NCBI GenBank assembly: GCA_013361705.1 | Contig: JABFXN010000230.1 | Location: 1-48,174, forward strand | DNA: 48,174 nt | DNA from: Acidobacteriaceae bacterium | GTDB lineage: Bacteria; Acidobacteriota; Terriglobia; Terriglobales; Acidobacteriaceae | Direction: 5' to 3' | Part shown: positions 36,001 through 48,174 of the stretch, one piece after another | Numbering within the stretch: the stretch's first letter is position 1 | How the letters are laid out: each line of letters starts with the position of its first letter | Notes under the pieces: model-generated | What the model saw: only the letters and a program-made list of their open reading frames with translations | Databases searched by the model: none | Told to the model about the DNA's origin: nothing | Position numbers and translations under genes: made by a program

Positions 36001-37893
36001 ATGCGCCTGAAAACCAAGCTCGTTCTCGCATTTACCGCGCTTACTTTCGCCGTCGTACTGGTGTTGTGCCTAGTCTTTCTGGGCGAACTGCTGCGCCAGC
36101 GCATCTCCCAGACGGGCGACAGCAATGACGTGTTGGTACGCGAGGTTACACTCAGCACCCGCCAGGCGCTTGTAAGCGGCCTGCGGGAGCATCCCCCTGC
36201 TGATAACTCCGACGAAGCGTTTCAGAGCGCTGTGGCCAATGCCATTCGCGGATACCAACCGCTCGCCGATGAGATGAACGCCATTGTGCGTTATTCTCCC
36301 CCGGTACAGGACGTCACCGTCACGGGCATTCATGGCGTTGTCCTCTCATCGACGGATCCGACACTGCTGGATCAGCAATTTCCTTATCGCTCGCCCTTCA
36401 GCCGCATCAGTGGAGGTGGCGTGCTGGAACAGGCACGGGCCGTATTTGGTCGTCCCCAGGTGCTTGACGTCACCCTTCCTCTGGATCGCAACGGTCAGCC
36501 GTTTCTTACGATCCACCTGGGGGTTCGTTCGACCTTTCTGCGCAGCAGCTATGCACCATGGTTGAAGGCCGCGGTTATCTTTGCACTGGTGGCTCTTGCC
36601 GCCTGCGTCCTGATCGCTGCCCTGCTCTCCAGTCTTGCCCTTCACCCCATCGAGCGCATCAACCAGCAGCTTGAACAACTCATGCTGGCAAACTCGTCGA
36701 CACCACTGATCGAAGGTCCGCGCGATCAACCGGACGCCGTCGTCCGTGCCTCGCAGAGCATCGCCAAACTCGGAGAAAAGATTCGCACCACGGAGCAAAT
36801 CTATTCTGCCTTACAGACGAATCTGAACCAGATGCTGGAAACACTGCGCGACGGAGTCATCCTTTTCACCGCCGACCGACGTGCCGTCATGGTCTCTGAA
36901 GCTGTTGAAGGATTTCTCGGGCGCGACCGTGACGCCATTCTGGGCAACACCGCCGAAGACATCTTCCAGCGTGGATCGGTGCTGGGACAGGCCGTCCGCG
37001 ATTGCTTCGCCATGCATACCAATCTGATTGAAGAGCCGGTCGTACTGGAAGATGGCCGTGAAGCGAAGGTCTCTCTTCAGTTCATCCACGGCGAGCAGAC
37101 CGGCAGCGGGGAACGTCTGGGGGCTCTGCTCACCCTGCATGACGCTCACTCCGCCAAGCAACTGGAGCAGGAGATCGAGGTCTCACGCCGTCTGGCGGCA
37201 ATCGGACGCCTTACCGCCGGTGTTGGCCACGAGGTCAAAAACCCGATCAATGCCATGGTGGTCCACCTGGAGCTGCTGCGCAGCAAACTTGCGGAAGCGA
37301 CCGATGCCAGCGCACAGAAGCACGTCGATATCCTTGCCCAGGAGATGCAGCGCCTGGATCGTGTGGTACAGACCCTGGCGGACTTCTCCCGTCCGATCGA
37401 CCTTCGTCTCTATGACTACGATCTGCGTGAGATCGTGCGTAAGGTAGGCGCCCTCACCGCCGAATCGTTTTCGCACCAGAAGATTACCCTGGTTGAAGAG
37501 CTGCCCCCTACTCCGCTGATGGTTCTGGTCGATGCGGAAATGCTGCAACAAGCTGTGCTGAACATCGTCTTAAATGGTGCACAGGCTATGCCAGCGGGCG
37601 GCACGCTGCGTATTGTGCTTGACCGTAACGATGGAGACGCGCGACTGCGTATTATGGATGAGGGAGTTGGAATTCCCACTGAACTTCTGCCGAAGGTTTT
37701 CGATCTGTACTTTACTACCAAGCCCAAAGGAAGCGGCATTGGTCTGGCCATGACGTATCGCATGTTGCAATTGCACGGTGGCTCGATCGACGTTATGTCG
37801 AATACGAACCAGAATGCGCCGGACCACGGAAGCACCTTCACGATTCTGCTTCCCCTGAGTCACGGAGTGCCAGGCGAAAGGAGCCGTGTATGA
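36001..37893 (+). CDS. Membrane sensor histidine kinase
   Basis: Two TM segments flanking a sensor domain, PAS-like region, H-box GVGHEVKNPINAM, N-box NIVLNGAQAM, G-box KGSGIGLAM. Confidence 0.94.
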   Translation: MRLKTKLVLAFTALTFAVVLVLCLVFLGELLRQRISQTGDSNDVLVREVTLSTRQALVSGLREHPPADNSDEAFQSAVANAIRGYQPLADEMNAIVRYSPPVQDVTVTGIHGVVLSSTDPTLLDQQFPYRSPFSRISGGGVLEQARAVFGRPQVLDVTLPLDRNGQPFLTIHLGVRSTFLRSSYAPWLKAAVIFALVALAACVLIAALLSSLALHPIERINQQLEQLMLANSSTPLIEGPRDQPDAVVRASQSIAKLGEKIRTTEQIYSALQTNLNQMLETLRDGVILFTADRRAVMVSEAVEGFLGRDRDAILGNTAEDIFQRGSVLGQAVRDCFAMHTNLIEEPVVLEDGREAKVSLQFIHGEQTGSGERLGALLTLHDAHSAKQLEQEIEVSRRLAAIGRLTAGVGHEVKNPINAMVVHLELLRSKLAEATDASAQKHVDILAQEMQRLDRVVQTLADFSRPIDLRLYDYDLREIVRKVGALTAESFSHQKITLVEELPPTPLMVLVDAEMLQQAVLNIVLNGAQAMPAGGTLRIVLDRNDGDARLRIMDEGVGIPTELLPKVFDLYFTTKPKGSGIGLAMTYRMLQLHGGSIDVMSNTNQNAPDHGSTFTILLPLSHGVPGERSRV

Positions 37894-38477
37894 CACGTCG
37901 CTATCCAGTGCTGCTTACACTTGCGGCCGCCTGCATCATGACCCAGGGCTGCAAACACTCCCCAAAGGCCGTTCAAGCGGCCACGGCTCCCGTAGTCACG
38001 GCCCCGCCGATCCAGGTGCCTCCAGCGGCTGTCCGGGACGCAGAACGCCGCGCGGAAGCCGACGTCCCGGCGCCGCCGCCACCAGCGCCCCCGAAACAGG
38101 AAGAGCCGCAACACACCGTCCGGACACAGCGCCGGCCGCAACGGCCGCAGACGCAACCCACCACCACGACACCGCCTCCTACCCAGAGCGCGAGTACGGG
38201 GACGCCTGTGCCGGATACCGCATCGGTGATTGGAGAGCTCTCTACCGGCGGCGACACCTCGTCCCAGGCCCGGCAACAGGCCGCCGAGCTCATCGCTGCA
38301 ACGCAACGGAGACTTGAGGGTCTCTCAGGCTCTGTGACGGGTTCGCACAAAACCGCTGTCGATCAGATTAAAGATTTTCTCTTGAAAGCGCGTGAAGCGC
38401 TGAAGGCCGGCGATGTGGACGGAGCCAATACGCTGACGACCAAAGCCAAGCTGCTGCTTGACGACATCGCGCGCTAA
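37890..38477 (+). CDS. Putative proline-rich lipoprotein
   Basis: MTRRYPVLLTLAAACIMTQGCKHS lipobox-like; Pro/Thr-rich linker; helical C-terminus; overlaps kinase stop by 4 nt. Confidence 0.75.
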   Translation: MTRRYPVLLTLAAACIMTQGCKHSPKAVQAATAPVVTAPPIQVPPAAVRDAERRAEADVPAPPPPAPPKQEEPQHTVRTQRRPQRPQTQPTTTTPPPTQSASTGTPVPDTASVIGELSTGGDTSSQARQQAAELIAATQRRLEGLSGSVTGSHKTAVDQIKDFLLKAREALKAGDVDGANTLTTKAKLLLDDIAR

Positions 38478-38550
38478 ATAATTGAAGCCGAAATCAAGCG
38501 AATCTCTCAGATGAGCTTCGCTTCCCTTCAACAAGAACCGTTATCGGAGC

Positions 38551-41556
<3,006 letters not shown>

Positions 41557-41600
41557 AATGCGCCCATCTATCAGTTTAGACGAAAGCTTCCGCCTGTGCT

Positions 41601-42422
41601 TTAGCGCAGATACACGGTCAGCGGCGATTTTGCGCGCCGCAGCGCCTCTACGACAGCCCCCGCATTCAACTCAGCGCCCTCGGCGCTGGTGTGCGTGTGG
41701 TCAATGGGAAATAAAAGTTTTGTCTTTTCGGCTCCCATCGCCTCCAGCTTATCGGCTTCGACCGTGGACATATCGACGAACGCAACATGTTCCGCCTCCG
41801 CCGTCTGCCGGATAAAGCCGTCATATCCCATATCCCGCTCGATTCGGCCATCCGTCCAGATGTTGCGTACCGTCAGGCTCAGTAGAATCGGCGTTGCTCC
41901 TTTGGAGCGCGTATCAGCAATGTATTTCCGCAGATACCAGCCGTAGGTGTGAACGACTTCCGTCGATCCATTCCGCAGCGTCACCTCTTTTTGTTCTTCG
42001 CCGATACCCTTCAGCGTGCCTCGCGGTTTTTCCCCATCCAGTTGGCCGCCGTCATTGTGTCCCATCTGGATCAGGACAAAATCGCCCTTCTTGAGCTGCG
42101 AAAGCACAGCATCCCAGGCGCCTTCGTGGATGAAGGTCCGGCTGCTGCGTCCCGCACGGGCTCGATTCGCCACATTGACGCGCGAGGTATCGAAATAGTG
42201 AGCGAAATGGTCACCCCAACCGAGATCTGCCTTGTTCTGCGCGGTCGAGTCACCCACGATGAAAATGGTCGGCAGCGACGAATTCAGGGGTGCTGCAGCG
42301 TTGTCGTACGTTGTGACGGGCCGGGCAACGGCATCGTCCGGATTCGTTTGGGTTGCCTGCCCTAGCGCAGCGCCAGAGCACACAAGGAGCAGAAAGACAG
42401 GCAATGTGCGCATACGCGCCAC
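41601..42422 (-). CDS. SGNH/GDSL esterase, rhamnogalacturonan acetylesterase-like
   Basis: Signal peptide; [53 protein letters not shown]. Confidence 0.9.
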   Translation of the reverse strand: MARMRTLPVFLLLVCSGAALGQATQTNPDDAVARPVTTYDNAAAPLNSSLPTIFIVGDSTAQNKADLGWGDHFAHYFDTSRVNVANRARAGRSSRTFIHEGAWDAVLSQLKKGDFVLIQMGHNDGGQLDGEKPRGTLKGIGEEQKEVTLRNGSTEVVHTYGWYLRKYIADTRSKGATPILLSLTVRNIWTDGRIERDMGYDGFIRQTAEAEHVAFVDMSTVEADKLEAMGAEKTKLLFPIDHTHTSAEGAELNAGAVVEALRRAKSPLTVYLR

Positions 42423-42429
42423 TTTACTA

Positions 42430-43365
42430 CTACCTTGCCCGAGGATGCGTTTCGTCGTAGACGCGCTGCACCTGATTCACCGTAAGTTGCGTATAGCGCT
42501 GGGTCGTCGAGAGCCGTTCGTGGCCAAGAATCTCCTGGATCGCACGTAGATCGGCGCCCTCCTCCAGCATGTGGGCTCCAAAGGCGTGCCGCAGCGTATG
42601 CGGATGGACATCCGCCGGCAAGCCTTTGCTGACCGCAATCGCCTTCACGATACGCCCGATGCTGCGCGTAGTCAGCCGCGCCGCACCACGGATCCGCGCA
42701 TTTACCAGGAGTGGCCCGTCTTCCACCAGAGTTCCCTTCCCGGCGGATATCAGGCGCTGCTCTCTTTCAGGAAGATAAGCACGAATTGCCTCAGCCGCAG
42801 CATCTCCCAAGGGAACGAACCGCTCCTTGCGCCCTTTACCGCGGATGAGAATGGCTTCGTTTCTCCATTGAATGTCTGCGAGATCCATGCCTACCAGCTC
42901 CGAGTTACGGATGCCGCAGCCATAGAGTAGCTCCCAGATCATGCGCTCACGCGCCGGCCAGGTCGCGGCTTCCTCATCGCTATCCATCGAGTCCAGAACG
43001 CGATTAACCTCTTCCACGCTGGGAACACGCGGCAGATGCTTCGGCAATTTCGGCGTGGAGACCAGGAGAGCGGGATTTTGCTGCACGTGGCCCGCCTTTG
43101 CCAGCCATTTGAACCACGACCGAATGGCCGCAAGAGCTCGCGCGGCCGATGGCTTTCCCAGGCCCCGATCAAACAACACCGCCAGGTAGTTCCGGATGTG
43201 TGTGTGCTCGACCTTGAGGATGCTTCCCTGCTCACCGAATGTTGCTGTCAGATACGCCGCGAAGTCCTTCAACTCGCGGCGGTACGCGCGCAGGGTATGC
43301 GGCGAAGCCCCACGTTCGCCTTCAATCACCCGTAGAAACTCTTCCGCCAGATCCGCAAAGCTCAT
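42430..43365 (-). CDS. xerC: Tyrosine recombinase XerC-like
   Basis: Catalytic R (GIRNSEL), K (GKGRKER), [24 protein letters not shown]. Confidence 0.85.
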   Translation of the reverse strand: MSFADLAEEFLRVIEGERGASPHTLRAYRRELKDFAAYLTATFGEQGSILKVEHTHIRNYLAVLFDRGLGKPSAARALAAIRSWFKWLAKAGHVQQNPALLVSTPKLPKHLPRVPSVEEVNRVLDSMDSDEEAATWPARERMIWELLYGCGIRNSELVGMDLADIQWRNEAILIRGKGRKERFVPLGDAAAEAIRAYLPEREQRLISAGKGTLVEDGPLLVNARIRGAARLTTRSIGRIVKAIAVSKGLPADVHPHTLRHAFGAHMLEEGADLRAIQEILGHERLSTTQRYTQLTVNQVQRVYDETHPRAR

Positions 43366-44327
43366 GACGCAGCTCCTTCACGGCGCTTTGCGCGCGGATG
43401 ATGCAGCCGGTGCACCTGCTTCAAGCGGCCGAGAGCAACATGCGTATAGACCTGGGTTGTGGCGATATCGGCATGGCCCAACAGAGTCTGCACGCTGCGA
43501 AGGTCGGCGCCGTGCTCCACCATGTGAGTTGCGCAGCTATGCCGCAGCATATGCGGGCTGGCGCGTTTGTCCCACTTCTTCACCATCGTCCATACCCAGT
43601 CGCGTGTCAGCGGCTTGCCTCTCACACTCAGAAACAGTGTGCGCTCGAACTGTTTGCCGCAGAGCGCCGGACGGCCTTCTTTCAGATAGCGCTCCAGTGC
43701 CTTGATCGATGGGACACCGAGAGGCACGATGCGCTCTTTATCACCTTTGCCGCGCACCTGAACGCGTGCCTGATCCAGATGCAGATCGGCTTCGCGCAAT
43801 GTCGTAACCTCACTGACCCGCAATCCGCCTGCATATAGCAGCTCCAGAACGGCGTAGTCGCGCAGCATCTGCGGCTCGGCCTGGGGATGGGCCGCCATCT
43901 GCGCAGCGCGCGTCAGCACGTCGCCCACTTCTGACTCGGCCAACGATTTCGGCAGAACCTTCCATGAGGCCGGCGTCTCCAGATTTACGGTCGGATCATG
44001 CTGGATGCGCTTGTCTTTTAAAAGCCAGCGATAGAAGCCTCGCCAGCAACTCAGCTTCCGCGCAATGGAGCGCGACTCGACATGTCGCGACCGCATATCC
44101 TCCATGAACGCACTCACCTGTATTTGTGTCGCCGAAAGCAGCGAGGTGTGCGTTGTCTCCAGAAACTCCGCCAATTGTTCCAGGTCCCGCAGGTAGCTCT
44201 CGCGCGAGAGCGGACGCAACCCCTTCTCCACGCTGAGGTACGTCATGTACTCGCGTAGCAGTGCCGAATTGGGGGCAGTGTCGCTCATCCTTGTCATTAT
44301 CCGGCGACGTGTACGACGGCCCGCCAT
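43362..44327 (-). CDS. xerD: Tyrosine recombinase XerD-like
   Basis: [61 protein letters not shown]; start probably a few codons inside the ORF. Confidence 0.85.
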   Translation of the reverse strand: MAGRRTRRRIMTRMSDTAPNSALLREYMTYLSVEKGLRPLSRESYLRDLEQLAEFLETTHTSLLSATQIQVSAFMEDMRSRHVESRSIARKLSCWRGFYRWLLKDKRIQHDPTVNLETPASWKVLPKSLAESEVGDVLTRAAQMAAHPQAEPQMLRDYAVLELLYAGGLRVSEVTTLREADLHLDQARVQVRGKGDKERIVPLGVPSIKALERYLKEGRPALCGKQFERTLFLSVRGKPLTRDWVWTMVKKWDKRASPHMLRHSCATHMVEHGADLRSVQTLLGHADIATTQVYTHVALGRLKQVHRLHHPRAKRREGAAS

Positions 44328-44357
44328 GGAGGAACCAAGGTGGATAGCAGGGCGATC

Positions 44358-45080
44358 ATGCAGAATAGAGAGATGCCCGTATCACTTAGAACGGACCAGT
44401 TTCTCGCCTCCATCCGCACACTCGCGCCCAAAATCGCCGTCTTCGACTGCGACGGCACCTTGTGGCATCCGGACTCAGGTTCGGGCTTCATGCGCTGGAG
44501 CACCCAGACCGGCCTCTTCTCTCCGGAGCAGAGCGCGTGGATTGAGGGCCGTCATGCTGCCTATCGCAACGGCGATGTCGACGAGATCACAATCTGCGGC
44601 GAGATGGTGCAGGTTTATGAGGGACTGACGGAGGAGGCCATTCGCTCTTCCGCGGCCGAGTTCTTCCGTAAAGAGATCGAACCCTTTATCTTCCCCGAGA
44701 TGTTCGACCTGGTTGCAGAACTGCAGAAAAACGGAACCGAGATCTGGGCTGTCTCCTCCACGTGCGACTGGGTTGTGGAAGAGGGCGTCAGCCGCTTTCA
44801 TATTCCACCCGAGCGCGTTCTCGCGGCCTGCGTCGAGATCGAGGGCGGTGTCGCCACCCGCACGCTTCGGGATGTTCCGTCGGATGAGAATAAGGCCATC
44901 TCACTGCGCCGTGTCGGCCTTCCCCAGCCGGACGCCGTCTTCGGGAACTCGGTCCACGATGCAGCCATGCTTGAGATCGCAAGGAAGCCCTATCCCGTAA
45001 ATCCCACCGCCGCCCTGGCTGAGATAAGCCATACAAATGGCTGGGCAGTTTACTATCCGGCTGCCGTTAGAACTCTCTGA
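44358..45080 (+). CDS. HAD superfamily (HAD-IB, PSPase-like) phosphatase
   Basis: VFDCDGTLWHPDSG; WAVSSTCDWVVEEG; VFGNSVHDAAML. Confidence 0.88.
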   Translation: MQNREMPVSLRTDQFLASIRTLAPKIAVFDCDGTLWHPDSGSGFMRWSTQTGLFSPEQSAWIEGRHAAYRNGDVDEITICGEMVQVYEGLTEEAIRSSAAEFFRKEIEPFIFPEMFDLVAELQKNGTEIWAVSSTCDWVVEEGVSRFHIPPERVLAACVEIEGGVATRTLRDVPSDENKAISLRRVGLPQPDAVFGNSVHDAAMLEIARKPYPVNPTAALAEISHTNGWAVYYPAAVRTL

Positions 45081-45112
45081 GGCTCAGAGGCCCTCTCGGG
45101 CGTCTAACCTGT

Positions 45113-45583
45113 GTGTACGTGAGCCGAGCCGCGAAAAAAAGCCGACGCCGTCCTGGAGCCAAGGAAGCCGCGAAGCAGATTCGTCTTGTTGTCGCCGCGC
45201 TGATCCTGCGCGAGACGGAGACTGGCCGCGAAGTCCTTGTCTGTCAGCGACGTCCGGAACAGGCGATGGCCCTCAAGTGGGAGTTCCCAGGCGGCAAGAT
45301 CGAGGCCGGCGAATCCCCTGAGGCTGCCCTGCGCCGCGAGTTGAATGAAGAACTTGGGATCGAGGCAGTCATCGGCCCACGCATTACCCGCCTGCGTCAT
45401 AATTACCGCAACGGCGGGGCTGTCGACCTTCAGTTCTTTACCGTCCACGAGTTCAAAGGGCCACTGGAAAATCGTATTTTCAACGACATGCAGTGGACCC
45501 TGCTGCCTCGGCTACCTGAGTTCGACTTTCTCGCCGCAGATTTGTCCTTGATTCAGGACCTTGCCTCTGGGAAGTTGCTTTAG
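45113..45583 (+). CDS. NUDIX hydrolase (MutT-like)
   Basis: GGKIEAGESPEAALRRELNEELGI Nudix box; CQRRPEQAMALKWEFPGGK. Confidence 0.93.
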   Translation: MYVSRAAKKSRRRPGAKEAAKQIRLVVAALILRETETGREVLVCQRRPEQAMALKWEFPGGKIEAGESPEAALRRELNEELGIEAVIGPRITRLRHNYRNGGAVDLQFFTVHEFKGPLENRIFNDMQWTLLPRLPEFDFLAADLSLIQDLASGKLL

Positions 45584-46842
45584 AACAAACCCTGGATCGT
45601 ATTCCACAGCATCACAGCGGTCAGCCCGATCACAACGACCGCTGTTGTCCACGCGACCAGGTTCAGCCACAGATTGTTCGTCCAGGTGCCCATCAGCTCC
45701 TTCCGGTTGATCAGCTTGAGCATGAAGATTAGGACGATTGGCAGCAGTACGCCATTTAGCACCTGCGACAGAATCGCCATCGGCACGAGCGGGAAGTTGG
45801 GGATCAACACCACCGCGGCTCCCGCCGCGATCAAGATCGTGTAGAGCCAGTAGAAGAACGGCGCCTGGCCAAACCGCTTATCGACACCGCTCTCGAAGCC
45901 CAGTCCCTCGCATACGGTGTAGGCCGTGGAGAGAGGCAGAATCGACGCCGCGAAGAGACTGGCATTGAATAGCCCGGCAGCAAACAGGATGAACGCGTAG
46001 TCGCCGGCCACTGGTTTCATTGCCTCCGCGGCGTCGGCTGGAACTTGAATATCGCGCATGCCGTGCGTGTAGAGCGTCACCGCGCACACCACTACGATGA
46101 ACCAGGCCACGATGTCGGTAAAGATGGAGCCGACGATGACATCCAGACGCGATGCGCGATACTGCCTGACGGAGACACCCTTCTCGACGATCGACGACTG
46201 CAGATAGAACTGCATCCAGGGAGTGATGGTGGTGCCGATTACACCGATCGTCATGTAGATGTACTTGCGGTCGCTCCAGACTTCGCGCCCTGGAAGCTTC
46301 ACCGTCTCGACCAGCGCCGTATGCCAGTCCGGGCGTCCCAATACGCCGGCGATGATATAGGCGATGTAGAAGACACTCGCCACGAGAAAGATCTTCTCGA
46401 CGTTCTTGTAATCGCCAAGCACGACCAGCGCCCATACCAGCGCCGCGCAGATGGGTACGCTGATGTACTTACTCACATGGAAAAGCTGGAGACTGCCGGC
46501 GATACCGGAGAACTCGGCAACCACATTGCCGAAGTTGACGATGACCAGCAGGACCATCATCACAAAGGTTATCCGCAACCCGAACTCTTCACGGATCAGG
46601 TCACTAAGTCCCTTGCCGGTCACTGCTCCCATGCGGGCGCACATCTCCTGCACCACAATCAGAGCCACAGTGATGGGGATCATGGTCCACAGCAGCTTGT
46701 AGCCGTACTGTGCCCCTGCCAGTGAGTAGGTAAAAATACCACCAGCGTCGTTATCGACGTTTGCCGTGATAAATCCAGGCCCCAGCACCGCCAAGAGCAT
46801 CATGATGCTGGTGCGCCAGCGTTTCAAACGGCTTGTCGTCAC
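45580..46842 (-). CDS. Nramp family divalent metal transporter
   Basis: LGPGFITANVDNDAGGIFTYSLAGAQYGYKLLW; IGVIGTTITPWMQFYLQSSIVEKG; multiple TM segments. Confidence 0.92.
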   Translation of the reverse strand: MTTSRLKRWRTSIMMLLAVLGPGFITANVDNDAGGIFTYSLAGAQYGYKLLWTMIPITVALIVVQEMCARMGAVTGKGLSDLIREEFGLRITFVMMVLLVIVNFGNVVAEFSGIAGSLQLFHVSKYISVPICAALVWALVVLGDYKNVEKIFLVASVFYIAYIIAGVLGRPDWHTALVETVKLPGREVWSDRKYIYMTIGVIGTTITPWMQFYLQSSIVEKGVSVRQYRASRLDVIVGSIFTDIVAWFIVVVCAVTLYTHGMRDIQVPADAAEAMKPVAGDYAFILFAAGLFNASLFAASILPLSTAYTVCEGLGFESGVDKRFGQAPFFYWLYTILIAAGAAVVLIPNFPLVPMAILSQVLNGVLLPIVLIFMLKLINRKELMGTWTNNLWLNLVAWTTAVVVIGLTAVMLWNTIQGLF

Positions 46843-46866
46843 CCAATCTTCTCCTGCCTCTTCCGG

Positions 46867-47907
46867 TTACTTGCCGGATTTGCGAATCGCCGCAACACGG
46901 TCCGTAATCAGGCGCATCTGCGAATCGTTGTCGTATCCGCTCTCTTTTGCCCTGCGGCAGCCGGCAACAGCGATTCTTTCGCGGGCCGGCTCATCATTCA
47001 GGTAGCGTAGGATCTGCTGCTTCATCTCTTCGATACCGTCAAAGAAGACGGCCTCTTCCCCTTCGACAAAGCGGTCTGTATGTCCTTTGGATCGCTCCGC
47101 CAGCAGAAACCCTCCGCAGCCGGCAATCTCAAAGCTCTTCTGCGTAAATTCATCCTGGTTGGATTTGGTGAGAAAGCTGATGTTGATCTTGGAACGCCAC
47201 ACGCCCTCGCGGTAGGCGTCGTCCTTGAGTTCCCCTTCGCGGTACACCTTCTCGAAGATTTCCGGCTCCAGTGCCCGCTTCCACGAGCGTTCCGACCCCG
47301 AGATCACCAGCGGAATGCCGGCCTTTGCAAGCTCCGTCAGCACTTCGGCACGCTGGTCGTAAGGGGTGCCGATAAATGACACCTCGCGGTTGCGGTCTTT
47401 ATCGCTCCAACCGGCAGGCGGTGGAAAGTGAATCGTCTGTTCGTAGGCTGTCTGGATTTTGACCACATCCCTGGCTCCACGCATTTTGTACTCGGGAATG
47501 CTGACGTCGCGCTGTGTGCAATGCAGATCGAAGTATGGAATGTCCTTCATGTACAGACGCCAGCCGGGATCCTTACGCGGACCGAATGGGTTATCGATCA
47601 TATAGCTCACCGTGGTGATCCCCATCGAACGCAGTTTCTTCAGCGTGGAGGGTTGCAGCGCCATGACCTTGTCGGCCCAGAAGCAATCGGGCCTGACTTC
47701 ACGGGCAACACGCAGAATCTCCTGGTTCAGCCGGCGAATATGAGGTCCTACCAGGATGCGAAAGACGATCTTGAACAGAAGCGAATTTTTAGGCCAGAAG
47801 GGTTTGGCGTCCATGCGCACCACCTCATGTCCGGCTCGCTCCAGCGCTCGCATACGCATGGGGGCTGTACTGCCCGGCGAAAATTCGCTGATGTACAAGA
47901 TCTTCAC
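46867..47907 (-). CDS. CgeB-like glycosyltransferase
   Basis: KILYISEFSPGSTAPMRMRALERAGHEV...VSFIGTPYDQRAEVLTELA...KINISFLTKSNQDEFTQKSFEIAGCGGFLLAER. Confidence 0.82.
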   Translation of the reverse strand: MKILYISEFSPGSTAPMRMRALERAGHEVVRMDAKPFWPKNSLLFKIVFRILVGPHIRRLNQEILRVAREVRPDCFWADKVMALQPSTLKKLRSMGITTVSYMIDNPFGPRKDPGWRLYMKDIPYFDLHCTQRDVSIPEYKMRGARDVVKIQTAYEQTIHFPPPAGWSDKDRNREVSFIGTPYDQRAEVLTELAKAGIPLVISGSERSWKRALEPEIFEKVYREGELKDDAYREGVWRSKINISFLTKSNQDEFTQKSFEIAGCGGFLLAERSKGHTDRFVEGEEAVFFDGIEEMKQQILRYLNDEPARERIAVAGCRRAKESGYDNDSQMRLITDRVAAIRKSGK

Positions 47908-47955
47908 GTTCTGGCTTTCCTCTCTTTTACTGTTTATGAATCCGACAGGTGCGCA

Positions 47956-48174
47956 CTACTCTTCCCGAAGCTGAGTGATGACCTGCTCAGCATGAATCAC
48001 GCCAGCGATCTTGCCTTCGTCGTCCAACACAGGCAACGACCGCAGATTGTACTTATCGAACAACTCCGCGACGGCCTTATCCCGCGTGTGCAGACCGGAG
48101 CTGACAATGTAGGTTTCGGCTAACTCCTGCAGTAGAGTCTCACGGCGTGCCAGCAGAAGCCGTGGCAGGGTCAC
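47956..48174 (-). CDS. CBS domain protein, C-terminal part (5' end beyond window)
   Basis: VSSGLHTRDKAVAELFDKYNLRSLPVLDDEGKIAGVIHAEQVITQL; ORF runs to window edge. Confidence 0.75.
   Translation of the reverse strand: MTLPRLLLARRETLLQELAETYIVSSGLHTRDKAVAELFDKYNLRSLPVLDDEGKIAGVIHAEQVITQLREE

Overview
48.2 kb chromosomal window, about 58-60% GC by impression, with gene content typical of Acidobacteriota (Terriglobia-like): a GWxTD-domain protein, a carboxypeptidase-regulatory-like beta-barrel protein, GH115, and many short genes in small operons. I support about 45 protein-coding genes. No rRNA, tRNA, CRISPR array, prophage or complete transposon was recognised. Housekeeping genes: lpxD, tmk, holB, tsaC/sua5, nadE, mobA, secA, a tandem xerC/xerD-like pair and an Nramp transporter. 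Accessory and regulatory genes: an adaptor/ABC-ATPase efflux pair without an adjacent permease, a DrrAB-like ABC exporter with a TetR regulator, a sigma-54 response regulator/histidine kinase/lipoprotein operon, an ECF sigma factor, a P450 between tmk and holB, GH115 and a GDSL esterase. Most interesting signals: (1) a divergent Hfq/Sm-like protein with a long N-terminal extension; (2) an uncharacterised exported protein with kinase-like catalytic motifs (K..E..WDLKDENN..DIG) beside an orphan nucleotidyltransferase and a CYTH protein; (3) a family of ~110-bp nested foldback repeats whose variable arms covary between copies; (4) a ~306-bp MITE-like element bounded by an 18-bp perfect inverted repeat. 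All calls come from reading the sequence and supplied translations; no database search was run.
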